From SAR202 cluster bacterium bin22 (GTDB lineage: Bacteria; Chloroflexota; Dehalococcoidia; Lucifugimonadales; UBA3495), in assembly GCA_002238505.1 (NCBI GenBank), contig MPMM01000002.1, positions 124,001-188,000 on the forward strand: 64,000 bases of DNA, written 5' to 3'. Positions within the stretch are counted from its first letter, which is position 1. Each line of letters starts with the position of its first letter. The position numbers and the translations under genes are program-made. Shown here one piece after another: positions 16,148 through 24,197 of this stretch. The notes under the pieces are model-generated. The model made no database searches, was not told the origin of the DNA, and was given only the letters and a program-made list of their open reading frames with translations.

Positions 16148-17602
16148 ATGACTAAAGTATTGGTAGTGGTCTTTGACGGGCTGCAACCGGCCCAGGTGAA
16201 TGAGAAACTGATGCCCAACCTGGCCGCCTTCGCTGCTTCGGGGGTGACTTTTGCAAGCCACCATGCCGTTTATCCCAGCGTGACCCGCGCCAATGCCTCC
16301 AGTATGGTGACGGGTCTCCATCCTGGCGGCCACGGCCTTTCCGCCAACACGTTGATGGTGCCCGACTTTGACCCAGACCAGGCGATTCCCGCACTGGAAC
16401 CTCAACTGGAGGAGGTGGGACGGAAAACGGGGCGCGTACTGCTAGCGCCGACCCTGGCTGAAATGCTGTCCGGCCAGGGCCAGGAGTATGTGGCCATCGG
16501 TGTGGGGACCAGCGGCAATGCCTATCTGCACAATCCCAATGCCCAGGCCTGCGGTGGAGCGACCATCCACCCCGAGTTTACCCTGCCCCGCGCCCTGCAC
16601 GAGGATATTACGGCCCGCTTCGGTCCCTGGCCCGAAGAGAGTCGTCCCAATACGCCGAGAATGGCCCAGGCAGTGCGAATCCTGACCGAGTATATCCTTC
16701 CCGAGCGGGACCCGTCGGTGGCGCTTATCTGGTCCTCGGAACCGGACAAGTCCCAGCACGATGCCGGAGTTGGGTCTGACCTGTCAGATACAGCCGTCAG
16801 GGAGGCCGACGCCCAGTTCGGACGTATCCTAAGCTGGCTGTCCGAGACGGGAAGAGCTGAAGAGACTAACGTGATGGTAATTTCCGACCATGGCTACTCC
16901 ACCATTGCCGAGGTGGTCAATGTGCAGGCATTGGTTCGGGAGGCCGGTTTTCCGCCTGGGGGTGAACCGGGCGGCGTGGCAGTGGCCCATAACGGCGGCG
17001 CGGTCCTGTTCTATGCTACTCCCTGGGATCGGGAAACGGTGGCAAAGCTGGCCCAGTGGCTGATGGCCCAGCCCTGGTGCGGGAATATAACCGTCGGCCA
17101 GCGGTCCGGTGAAATTCCGGGGACTCTGCCGGAGTCCTTGACGGGCAGCGAGGGCGAGCGCGCTCCCGACCTCACTATGTCCATGCGCTGGCGTCCCGAC
17201 GCCAATGATGCTGGATACGACGGGACAATTTACTCGACGGGGGGAATGCCAGGGCAGGGCCAGCACGGGTCCATGGGGCAGTCGGAACTTCACAATATCC
17301 TTTTTGCCCGTGGCCCCGGATTCAAGAAGAACATTAAGGTGGAGACTCCCTCGGGCAACATCGACCTTACCCCGACCATCCTGAAGCTGCTGGGGTTGCC
17401 AGCAGGCGAGGGCATGGAGGGCCGTGCACTGGTAGAAGCCCTGGAGGGGGGGCCGGATCAGTCGGAAATAGAGTGGTCTTCCGATTTCTACAGCGCCCAG
17501 TGCCAGGCCGGAGACCGAATTTACCGGCAGCAGATAAAGTTGTGCCGGGTTGGCAACTCGGTGTACGTGGACGGCGGAACCAGCAGCCTGGTTGACCGTT
17601 AA
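16148..17602 (+). CDS. Alkaline-phosphatase-superfamily phosphodiesterase/nucleotide pyrophosphatase
   Basis: 484-aa enzyme of the type I phosphodiesterase/NPP group. Metal ligands and nucleophile are visible in VVVFDGLQP (first Asp), YPSVTRANASSMVTG (catalytic Thr), SSEPDKSQHDAGVGS (Asp/His metal site) and VMVISDHGYSTIAE (Asp-His pair), with a further His in GQGQHGSMG. It hydrolyses phosphodiester or related bonds; the substrate is unknown. No signal peptide, so it may be cytoplasmic. The ATG at 16148 follows AAGGAGACAGC. Confidence 0.85.
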   Translation: MTKVLVVVFDGLQPAQVNEKLMPNLAAFAASGVTFASHHAVYPSVTRANASSMVTGLHPGGHGLSANTLMVPDFDPDQAIPALEPQLEEVGRKTGRVLLAPTLAEMLSGQGQEYVAIGVGTSGNAYLHNPNAQACGGATIHPEFTLPRALHEDITARFGPWPEESRPNTPRMAQAVRILTEYILPERDPSVALIWSSEPDKSQHDAGVGSDLSDTAVREADAQFGRILSWLSETGRAEETNVMVISDHGYSTIAEVVNVQALVREAGFPPGGEPGGVAVAHNGGAVLFYATPWDRETVAKLAQWLMAQPWCGNITVGQRSGEIPGTLPESLTGSEGERAPDLTMSMRWRPDANDAGYDGTIYSTGGMPGQGQHGSMGQSELHNILFARGPGFKKNIKVETPSGNIDLTPTILKLLGLPAGEGMEGRALVEALEGGPDQSEIEWSSDFYSAQCQAGDRIYRQQIKLCRVGNSVYVDGGTSSLVDR

Positions 17603-17738
17603 ACTCCCGTGGCGCTGTCAATTCGGGACGGCTGCCCCTGAGGTCCTTGCATCAAGTGCATCCATTACCATATTGCGCCGTGCGAGACGGGGCCTGGATG
17701 TGTGCTAATATGGCCCAAAACAGCTTCAGGAGATAAGC

Positions 17739-18173
17739 ATGGCCGACTATATTCCTTCCACCAGGGACTGGGTACGCGAGCAGGTTGAACTTTACGAGCG
17801 GACCAATGGGGCCGAGGGCACAACCCTTCGCGACACCGGACTTCCGGTAATTATCGTAACCAACCAGGGCAACAAGACCGGCTCCGTACGCAAGACGCCG
17901 TTGATGCGGGTAAAGGACGGGGAAAACTATGTGCTGGTGGGTTCCATGGGGGGCGCGCCCAAGAACCCGGTATGGGTATATAACCTGCGGTCCGACGGCA
18001 GTGTCCAGATTCGGGACAAGGCCGAGGTAACCGATATGACAGTCAGCGAGGTTCTTGACGATGCCGAACGGGCGCGACTGTGGGCCCTGGCCGTAGAGGC
18101 CTACCCTCCCTATGAGGAATACCAGGAGCGCACCAGCCGCAAGATTCCCGTTTTTATTGCCAGACCGGCGTAG
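17739..18173 (+). CDS. DDN-type deazaflavin (F420)-dependent nitroreductase family protein
   Basis: 144-aa split-barrel protein of the F420-dependent DDN family. Signature stretches are LPVIIVTNQGNKTGSVRKTPLMRVKDGENYVLVGSMGGAPKNPVWVYNL and the C-terminal YEEYQERTSRKIPVFIARP. Known members reduce quinones or nitro compounds with F420H2. The ATG follows AGGAGATAAGC. It is a single gene; a G/C-rich inverted repeat at 18282-18308 lies downstream. Confidence 0.88.
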   Translation: MADYIPSTRDWVREQVELYERTNGAEGTTLRDTGLPVIIVTNQGNKTGSVRKTPLMRVKDGENYVLVGSMGGAPKNPVWVYNLRSDGSVQIRDKAEVTDMTVSEVLDDAERARLWALAVEAYPPYEEYQERTSRKIPVFIARPA

Positions 18174-18281
18174 GTAACCTGCACGGTGACGGCGTGACCA
18201 GGAGGGTTGCGCCGGTTCTGGCCGGGAACCCTCTTTCCTGTTGGCGCTGTCGTGGCACGGGCAGGGCTATTCTGTTTTTAC

Positions 18282-18308
18282 CAGGGGCGGGTTGCAGACC
18301 TGCCCCTG
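18282..18308. repeat. GGGGCGGGT-type palindrome
   Basis: An 11-bp inverted repeat with one wobble pair (CAGGGGCGGGT / ACCTGCCCCTG, 5-nt loop). It belongs to a family of similar G/C palindromes also seen at 20676, 40352 and 57691. It lies between the convergent DDN and NUDIX genes, so it could also work as a bidirectional terminator. Confidence 0.6.
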
Positions 18309-18351
18309 CGCCATTAGTTAAGGACGGGATTGGGGCAATTGCGGCCGGCGC

Positions 18352-18840
18352 CTAACCAATAAACAGCATGTAAGTCAGGCCGGTGGGCTGGGTGACCATC
18401 TGGGGGTCCAGCAGGCGCCGCTCGGGGTCCAGGGCTCGGCGGGCCACCTCCCGGTTGATGGGCGGCACCTGCTCCAGGGCGTCAATCTCTTCCAGGGAGA
18501 AGTAGCCGGCCATGTCCACCTCGTGTTCGTCAGGAGTGGGTTCTCCCTCCACAGGGCTCAGGGCCAGGATGACGTAGGTGCTGTTGTCACTGTCGGGGTC
18601 GTAGCGGTTACGGATGCCCAGCACGCCCTGTACTCGAGCGGTTACTCCGGCCTCTTCCTGCACCTCTCGGACCACTGCCTGTTCCATGGTCTCGTCCTGC
18701 TCCACGAAGCCGCCGGGTATCTGCCAGTTGCCCCGGCCCCTACGGGAAGCCCGGCGCACCAACAGTAGCTTGCCGTCCTTGACGACTGCCCCTCCTACGC
18801 CCAGGTTGTAACGGGTGTTGTATCGTTCCGGTGGCGGCAT
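18352..18840 (-). CDS. NUDIX hydrolase
   Basis: 162 aa with a complete Nudix box GFVEQDETMEQAVVREVQEEAG (residues 44-65; pattern G-x5-E-x7-REV-x-EE-x-G) preceded by the RGRGNWQIPGG strand. Members hydrolyse nucleoside diphosphates linked to other moieties; the substrate cannot be read from sequence. GGAGG lies 9 nt upstream of the ATG at 18840. The LiaF-like gene lies just upstream on the same strand. Confidence 0.9.
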   Translation of the reverse strand: MPPPERYNTRYNLGVGGAVVKDGKLLLVRRASRRGRGNWQIPGGFVEQDETMEQAVVREVQEEAGVTARVQGVLGIRNRYDPDSDNSTYVILALSPVEGEPTPDEHEVDMAGYFSLEEIDALEQVPPINREVARRALDPERRLLDPQMVTQPTGLTYMLFIG

Positions 18841-18907
18841 GATGTCTAACCTCCAAGGGTCGTGCAGATTCCCCGCTCTCAGAGAATGGGGGCTGAGGAC
18901 GGGGCCC

Positions 18908-19630
18908 TTACCCCGAAATCTCCAGGTTTCCGAAGTTGACTGTACCCACTATGGTTAACTCTCCAGCTACAGTAGTGGATGATGGTTTCGGGCGGTCGTC
19001 CTTCAGCTCGCCGAAGTGGGTATTGACTCCGTCGATGTTGATATGCCAGTTGGCTGGCGTTCTGAGGTGCAGTCGGCCGAAGGTAAGGTTGACGTCCAGG
19101 CGCGCTGAGCCGCCGACCAGTGTTGAGCCCCGCAAGTCGAGGGCGACGTCGCCGAAGTTGGTTTCCACTTCGCCACCCCGAAACTCCTGCCCGGCGCAGC
19201 TTTCCTCGACGCTGTTGAAGATCGCCCGCCACAAGTCGCGGGAACCGGTACGGGATACGGTTGTACCCTCGATGATCAGCCCCGACTGTTGCACTCGATT
19301 TCGGTGGGCTCGCCGTCCCAGCAGGATGGACAGCCCCACAATCACAATCAGGGCTGGCCAAACTACCGAGAAGTCCCACTCCCACAGGCCCAGGGCGGAA
19401 AGCTGGAAACCAATCCCCAGCAAGAGCAAGACGATTGGCCAAATCCGGAAACGAAATCCGCCGGAGACCAGATCCCAAAGGCCCCATACTATCAAGAGGA
19501 CCGGCCACCACGCTTTGGCAAAGTCCCAGCCCCAGTCCAGGTTGACCACTGTGGTGTTGCTTAACAGCAGCAGTGCGCCCAGGCCGACCAGGGCTGCGCC
19601 GATAATGTAGCGGGATGAACCGGTCCTCAT
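18908..19630 (-). CDS. LiaF-like/DUF5668 membrane protein
   Basis: 240 aa. Four hydrophobic helices occupy about residues 10-105 (IIGAALVGLGALLLL, WWPVLLIVWGLWDLV, IWPIVLLLLGIGF, VVWPALIVIVGLSILL). A soluble C-terminal repetitive beta region follows, with NFGDVALDLRGSTLVGGSARLDVNLTFGRLHLRTP, as in the LiaF/toast-rack type of envelope-stress proteins. Related proteins modulate cell-envelope stress two-component systems; none is nearby, so the role is inferred only. AGAGGA precedes the ATG at 19630. Confidence 0.75.
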   Translation of the reverse strand: MRTGSSRYIIGAALVGLGALLLLSNTTVVNLDWGWDFAKAWWPVLLIVWGLWDLVSGGFRFRIWPIVLLLLGIGFQLSALGLWEWDFSVVWPALIVIVGLSILLGRRAHRNRVQQSGLIIEGTTVSRTGSRDLWRAIFNSVEESCAGQEFRGGEVETNFGDVALDLRGSTLVGGSARLDVNLTFGRLHLRTPANWHINIDGVNTHFGELKDDRPKPSSTTVAGELTIVGTVNFGNLEISG

Positions 19631-19708
19631 AAACTCAATCCTCTTTGGATGGAACCCGGGCTTCTTTGTCCGGCCAAGTCAGATGCCTAACCGCCCGGGC
19701 AGGCCGGC

Positions 19709-20605
19709 TTAGCCGCCGGCTGGCACCGGCAGTCCCGGTACGTTAACCGGAACGTGGCCCAGGGTGTGGCGGGTGGTGTAGTACAGCGTCTTCCAGTCAT
19801 CGCCGCCAAAGGCCATGTTGGTGGTGCTGGCCTCCCCGTGGACGATGATGCCCAGGTGTTTGCCGGTGGGATCCATTACCCAAATGCCGCCGGAACCGCC
19901 GCAATATACGTTGCCCTCAGTGTCCACCTTCATGCCATCGGGGTTGCCGTCTCTTTCGCCGCCCAGGTCGCAGAAGACGCGGTCGGTGGCAATCAGGGGC
20001 ATGCCGTTGGCTTCCAGGTCAAAGGCCCGGATGTGGCGGCGGCGAGTGTCGTTGATGTACAGGACGCTTTCGTCCGGCGACAGAGCCAGCCCGTTGGGGC
20101 GGCTGAAGTCCCACACTATCAGGGTAATGGTTCCCAGGTCGGGGGTAACGTGATAGACGCCGTTCCAGTCCAAGTCCATTCCAGGCGCGGGAAAACCCGG
20201 ATCGGTGAAGTAAATGTCTCCCTTTGAACTGACGATGACGTCGTTGGGTCGGTTGAGGCGTCGCCCGCGATAGTTGCTGGCCACCACGGTGATGCTGCCG
20301 TCGGGTTCCATGCGGGTAACGCGGCGGGTCAGGTGCTCGCAGGCCAGCAGGCGGCCACTGGGGTCGCGGGTAAGACCGTTGGCCCGGTTGGTAGGTTCCA
20401 GGAACAGGCTGACCCCGTCCTGGGCAGTCCACTTCATCCGGCGGTTGTTGTGGATGTCGCTGAACAGCAGGTATCCGCCTTCGTGCCACCACAGGGGGCC
20501 CTCCGCTGGTCCGTTCTCGCCGCCGTAGCCGTTGCTTAATTCGGCAACGGTGGCGTCCGACGAAACAACTCGTTCCAGGTCCGCTGATACTACTTCGATA
20601 GGCAT
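19709..20605 (-). CDS. SMP-30/gluconolactonase family protein, paralog A
   Basis: 298-aa six-bladed propeller of the SMP-30/gluconolactonase family. Family metal-site stretches are visible: EGPLWWHEGGYLLFSDIHNNRRMKW, RANGLTRDPSGRLLACEH, RPNDVIVSSKGDIYFTDPGF, GLALSPDESVLYINDTRRRHIRAFD and DGMKVDTEGNVYCGGSGG. Likely a lactonase or lactone-like hydrolase. It is closely related to the gene immediately upstream on the same strand (20748-21656), so the two arose by tandem duplication. The ATG is preceded by AAGGAG. Confidence 0.88.
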   Translation of the reverse strand: MPIEVVSADLERVVSSDATVAELSNGYGGENGPAEGPLWWHEGGYLLFSDIHNNRRMKWTAQDGVSLFLEPTNRANGLTRDPSGRLLACEHLTRRVTRMEPDGSITVVASNYRGRRLNRPNDVIVSSKGDIYFTDPGFPAPGMDLDWNGVYHVTPDLGTITLIVWDFSRPNGLALSPDESVLYINDTRRRHIRAFDLEANGMPLIATDRVFCDLGGERDGNPDGMKVDTEGNVYCGGSGGIWVMDPTGKHLGIIVHGEASTTNMAFGGDDWKTLYYTTRHTLGHVPVNVPGLPVPAGG

Positions 20606-20675
20606 GGTTGTTCTCCTTACGGTGCAAGATGTTGATGGGGCCCTATCTTATGCAAAGAAACAGGGAGGCAATGGC

Positions 20676-20699
20676 AGGGGCGCACGGCCGTGCGCCCCT
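20676..20699. repeat. Perfect 24-nt G/C palindrome
   Basis: AGGGGCGCAC-GGCC-GTGCGCCCCT is a perfect palindrome in the 142-nt gap between the two SMP-30 paralogs. The motif resembles the G/C palindromes at 18282, 40352 and 57691, and similar sequences are common as dispersed intergenic elements in other bacteria. It may attenuate read-through between the paralogs. Confidence 0.75.
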
Positions 20700-20747
20700 A
20701 CGGCTGTTGTCACATCTCCCCCAAGGAAAGGGACCAGGGTGATGGGG

Positions 20748-21656
20748 CTACCGGTCCGTGGGCGCGGGAATGCCTGCTATCTTGATCTGTACGCTGCCCA
20801 GGGTGCCTCGGGTGGTGAAGAACAGGGTCTTCCAGTCCGCGCCGCCCATGCACAGGTTAGTAGTGGCTTCCTGGCCGTGCACTACCGTGCCCAGGTGCTT
20901 GCCGCTGGAGTCCAGGATCCACAGGCCGCCCGAGCCGCCACAGTAAACATTGCCTTCTAGGTCCACCTTCATGCCGTCGGGAACTCCCGGGCGGTCGCCC
21001 CGCAAGTCTGCGAAGACCCGGTCCGACGACAGGGCAATTCCACCGGTGGGCAGCACGTCAAAGGCGCGGATGTGTCCCCGGCGGGAATCATTGACGTACA
21101 GGATGCTCTCGTCCGGTGAGAATGCCAGGCCATTGGGCAAGGTGAAATCGGCCACCAGCAGGGTCATGGTGCCCAGGTCCGGGGAGACGCGGTAAACGCC
21201 GGAGATGGTCTGTTCCCACTGGTTGGCCACACGGGGGAAGGTCCAGGGGTCGGTGAAATAGATGCTGCCGTCGGACTTGACGATAACATCATTGGGTCGG
21301 TTAAGCTGGCGGCCCTGGAAGCTGTTGGCGATGACGGTCACCCGTTCTCCGTCCCGACTGAGCCTGGCCACGCGGCGGCCGTCGTGTTCGGCGGAGAGGA
21401 GGCGACCCTGCAGGTCGCGGGTCAGGCCGTTGGCCCGGTTGGTACCCTCGGTATGGACAGTTACACCGTCGCCTTCGGCCCACTTCATGCGACGGTCGTT
21501 GTGAATGTCGCTGAACAGCAGGTAGTTACCTTCGTGCCACCACAGGGGGCCCTCGGCCGGCCCGTTGGCGCCGCCGTATCCCGTGCCCAGTTCCTTGATT
21601 TCAGCATTCAAGTCAATGATTTGCTCCAGTTCCGGAGCCATCTGTTCGACAGGCAT
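20748..21656 (-). CDS. SMP-30/gluconolactonase family protein, paralog B
   Basis: 302-aa paralog of the gene at 19709-20605, with the same ordered motifs (EGPLWWHEGNYLLFSDIHNDRRMKW, RANGLTRDLQGRLLSAEH, RPNDVIVKSDGSIYFTDPW, GLAFSPDESILYVNDSRRGHIRAFD, DGMKVDLEGNVYCGGSGG). It differs by a small insertion after FTDPWTFPRVANQWEQ. The ATG at 21656 is preceded by GGAGG. A TATAAT box lies about 75 nt upstream, so it probably starts the two-gene transcript. Confidence 0.88.
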   Translation of the reverse strand: MPVEQMAPELEQIIDLNAEIKELGTGYGGANGPAEGPLWWHEGNYLLFSDIHNDRRMKWAEGDGVTVHTEGTNRANGLTRDLQGRLLSAEHDGRRVARLSRDGERVTVIANSFQGRQLNRPNDVIVKSDGSIYFTDPWTFPRVANQWEQTISGVYRVSPDLGTMTLLVADFTLPNGLAFSPDESILYVNDSRRGHIRAFDVLPTGGIALSSDRVFADLRGDRPGVPDGMKVDLEGNVYCGGSGGLWILDSSGKHLGTVVHGQEATTNLCMGGADWKTLFFTTRGTLGSVQIKIAGIPAPTDR

Positions 21657-21731
21657 ATTGACGTCCTCCAGTCGCGTTAGTTTGGGTCAGCCTCCGGCCA
21701 CCGATGGCTATTTCTACCGAGGCTCTCCGGC

Positions 21732-21737
21732 ATTATA
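21732..21737 (-). promoter_or_regulatory. Candidate -10 box for the SMP-30 pair
   Basis: On the minus strand TATAAT lies 75 nt upstream of the 21656 start codon. The best -35 at 17 nt (ATGAAT) is weak, so only the -10 is convincing. Confidence 0.45.
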
Positions 21738-22524
21738 CGAGATAGCTGCTTTATATTCATGCGCAGTTCGCAAGTGAAGTTAACATGCAGAGTTCTATAC
21801 ACCAGCATTGCGATGGCGGGCAACCGAATCTGAATGTCCGTAGTCTCGCTGAATTTCGGGTCTCGGGCAGGAGGAAGTTCGGAGTCAGACGGTATCCCAA
21901 ATACCGCGATTGGGAGAAAGCCCGATTTTTGTTCAATTTTGGAATTTGTTCACCTTGCGGCATTGATTGACAATGCGGTTTAATAGTTAGACCAGGCCAG
22001 AAGGGTAGGTGTGGAGCAGGGCGCGAGAGACCATTTTCAACTGGAAGGCGCCGCTGCAGGTTGTGAGGCTGCTGGAATCGAGGAGCAGGGAGGTGGCAGA
22101 AGATAGATACCAATACCGACCCGTTTAGAGGTCAACCGCCCGGTTAGTCTGGGCGGGGAAAATCGAGAATATACTCAGGGCATGGCAGCACGACTGAATA
22201 GCCAATCCAGAGGATGGTGGGTCGCTGGCAGCAGGTGAGCCCGAGAGCAGGCTAAAGAGTCCGGTAAACAATTCGAGGAATATTCGCAAGTTTCTTTTTT
22301 CCGGTTGGCGCCTCCATATTGAGCCGCTGGCCACTTCCGGACAATATCGCCGCTCCAGTATTTCCTGCAACCGCCTGGCATTCCCCTCCAACGCCTCTGT
22401 AACGGACCTCAGTACCGCTGTGCCCACGGATCCGAAAGGATCCGCCTTATAGATCGTCCGGCCCTTCTAGGCCGAGGCGACGCTTATAACACACCTATTC
22501 ACAACCGATAAGGAGTGGCACGAT
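21738..22524. other. Long intergenic region without a recognisable gene
   Basis: About 790 nt with no open frame that looks like protein on either strand; the short ORFs lack motifs and ribosome sites. Toward the right end are two short inverted repeats, GGATCCgaaaGGATCC near 22430 and GGCCcttctaGGCC near 22460, just upstream of the coiled-coil gene. Confidence 0.5.
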
Positions 22525-23118
22525 ATGGTAACTCGCATCAATAACGATTTGCAGGAACGTTTGCGCAAGGCCGAAGAGGCCGAAAACGCGGTAAACCGCC
22601 TGGGTGGCCTGGCCGCAGAGGCTCCGGTGCTCCGGCACGAACTGGCCCGAGCCCAGCGCCAACAGGGCTGGGACCGCGCCCGCAAGAACGCCATGGAAGA
22701 ATGCAACCGCAAGATGGAGACGGTTTACGAAAAGCAGGCTCGGGTGCCCCAACTGCTGGAAGAAGTCTCCACCATGGTCTCTTCCCTCTACCAGTTGTTC
22801 AAGGAAATTGACTCCCAGCGCCGGGAAGCCCTGGAGCAGATGGCCATTGTTGACCGGGTTGACTACGAGGCCGAGCTGACCGACATGGAAGCGGAACAGG
22901 AAGCCATGGGACGCGACCCCGGCAGCGTTGAGTACCTGGTTGCGTCCCGCCACGGCTACGCGCGGGTCAAGAAGATGATGGACGAGACCTTCCCCAACTT
23001 CAGCTACCTGAAGGACTGCGACATGGAAGACCCCATGCGCCGGGACGTGGCCCAGTTCATCCTCGCTCACGTGGTGCCCATAGAGGAAATCTCAGTGGTA
23101 CACAACGCGGAGATCTAG
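22525..23118 (+). CDS. Uncharacterised coiled-coil protein
   Basis: 197-aa soluble, highly charged, helix-rich protein with no family I recognise. The N-terminal half (LQERLRKAEEAENAVNRLGG to KQARVPQLLEEVSTM) has heptad-like spacing typical of coiled coils. The C-terminal part contains PGSVEYLVASRHGYARVKKMMDETFPNFSYLKDCDMEDPMRRDVAQFILAH. GATAAGGAG precedes the ATG, and a strong terminator follows at 23158. It has the look of a phage or structural-type helical protein, but there are no supporting neighbours. Confidence 0.65.
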   Translation: MVTRINNDLQERLRKAEEAENAVNRLGGLAAEAPVLRHELARAQRQQGWDRARKNAMEECNRKMETVYEKQARVPQLLEEVSTMVSSLYQLFKEIDSQRREALEQMAIVDRVDYEAELTDMEAEQEAMGRDPGSVEYLVASRHGYARVKKMMDETFPNFSYLKDCDMEDPMRRDVAQFILAHVVPIEEISVVHNAEI

Positions 23119-23157
23119 ACCCCCAGCGTCCGCGCAAACGCTGCGGGTGTATGAGAT

Positions 23158-23191
23158 CGGCCCCTGTATCGAACAGGGGCCGGTTGCTTTT
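23158..23191 (+). terminator. Intrinsic terminator after the coiled-coil gene
   Basis: A 10-bp perfect stem (CGGCCCCTGT / ACAGGGGCCG, 5-nt loop) is followed by GTTGCTTTT. It lies in the convergent gap with the rhodanese gene and may serve both strands. Confidence 0.8.
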
Positions 23192-23259
23192 GCGTTTCCG
23201 CCAGGGAGTCTTTTGCCCGGGGACTCCTCGCGCATTTTCGGGGACTATACTGATTGCCT

Positions 23260-24090
23260 CTAGACTTCCAGCGGGGTGTCCTCCCGGTTGGCCCACTCAC
23301 CCATGGAGCCGTCGTAGTTCTTGGCCCGGTCGTAGCCCAACAGCTTGAGCAGGAAGGTGCCGTGCGCCGCACGGATGCCGCCCTGTCAATAGGCAAATAC
23401 TGCCTTGTCCGGCGTAATGCCCTTGTCGCTGAGCATTTGCCGGATTTCAGCGGCGGGCTTGAACTTGTGGCTGTCCCGCTCCATGACGCTAAACCATTCC
23501 AGGTGCACCGCCCCGGGAATATGTCCCGCCCGCTTGTTGCCCCGGTCGTTGGCGCCGGAGTACTCGCCATCGCTGCGGACGTCCCAGATGATAGCGTCGT
23601 CGAGGCTGCAGGCTGCATTCAACTCATCCACCTTCACCATGATGGACTCATCGGTCTTTGGAGTGAATGTGCCGCCGGCGTTCGGTGAAACGCGGTCGAA
23701 GCTTATGGGACGGCCTTCGTTTACCCAGGTGCGCCAGCCGCCGTCCAGCACCTTGACATTAGTGTGGCCATAGTAATTGAGGCACCACCAGAGCCGTCCC
23801 GAATACAGGCCCTGGTTGTTGTCATACACAACCACCAGTGTGTCGTCGCCGATGCCCAGGTTCTGGCAGAATGCAGCGAACTTTTCCGGAGCCAGGATGT
23901 GGACCCGACCGGTTTCAGGGTCCTTGGCATAGTTGTCGGGTACCAGCACGGCGCCAGGAATGTGGCCCCGCAGGTAGCCGGCCTCCAGGTCGCCGTCCAC
24001 CACCACCACGTTGGCGTCGTTCAGGCGTTCCTCCACCCAGGCTGCGTCCACCAGCAAATCGGGCCTAGCGAATCCGTCTCCCGTTGTCAT
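23260..24090 (-). CDS. Selenocysteine-containing thiosulfate sulfurtransferase (rhodanese), copy 1
   Basis: Tandem-domain rhodanese, 276 aa when the TGA at 23386-23388 is read as Sec at residue 235. The N-terminal domain (ANVVVVDGDLEAGYLRGHIPGAVLVPDN ... VYDNNQGLYSGRLWWCLNYYGHTNVKVLDGGW) is followed by a C-terminal domain that runs up to VFAY. The frame then continues after the TGA as QGGIRAAH-GTFLLKLLGYD and KNYDGSMGEWANRE, the normal end of a rhodanese, to a TAG at 23260-23262. In ordinary homologs the TGA position is the catalytic Cys of the CxxGxR active-site loop. A SECIS-like hairpin follows. AGAGGTG precedes the ATG. A naive call stops at 23386. It is paralogous to the next gene upstream. 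Confidence 0.92.
23360..23374 (-). promoter_or_regulatory. Candidate bacterial SECIS hairpin, rhodanese copy 1
   Basis: A perfect hairpin CCGTGC-GGC-GCACGG starts 11 nt after the TGA, so the GGC loop lies 18-20 nt downstream of it. Bacterial SECIS elements sit inside the coding region just after UGA with a loop G at about this distance, which SelB recognises. Confidence 0.82.
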
Positions 24091-24105
24091 AATGTCACCT
24101 CTTTT

Positions 24106-24120
24106 CCTGGATAATCCAGG
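24106..24120 (-). promoter_or_regulatory. Candidate operator palindrome upstream of rhodanese copy 1
   Basis: CCTGGAT-A-ATCCAGG is a perfect 7-bp-arm palindrome 16 nt before the ATG, immediately upstream of the ribosome site. It could bind a regulator or form a leader hairpin that limits ribosome access. Confidence 0.4.
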
Positions 24121-24197
24121 TGCAAGTTTTTTGGCTTATTTATTGCGCGGGTTCAGCAGATTGAAAGCCAGTATCCTGACCACCGGCTAACCACCGG

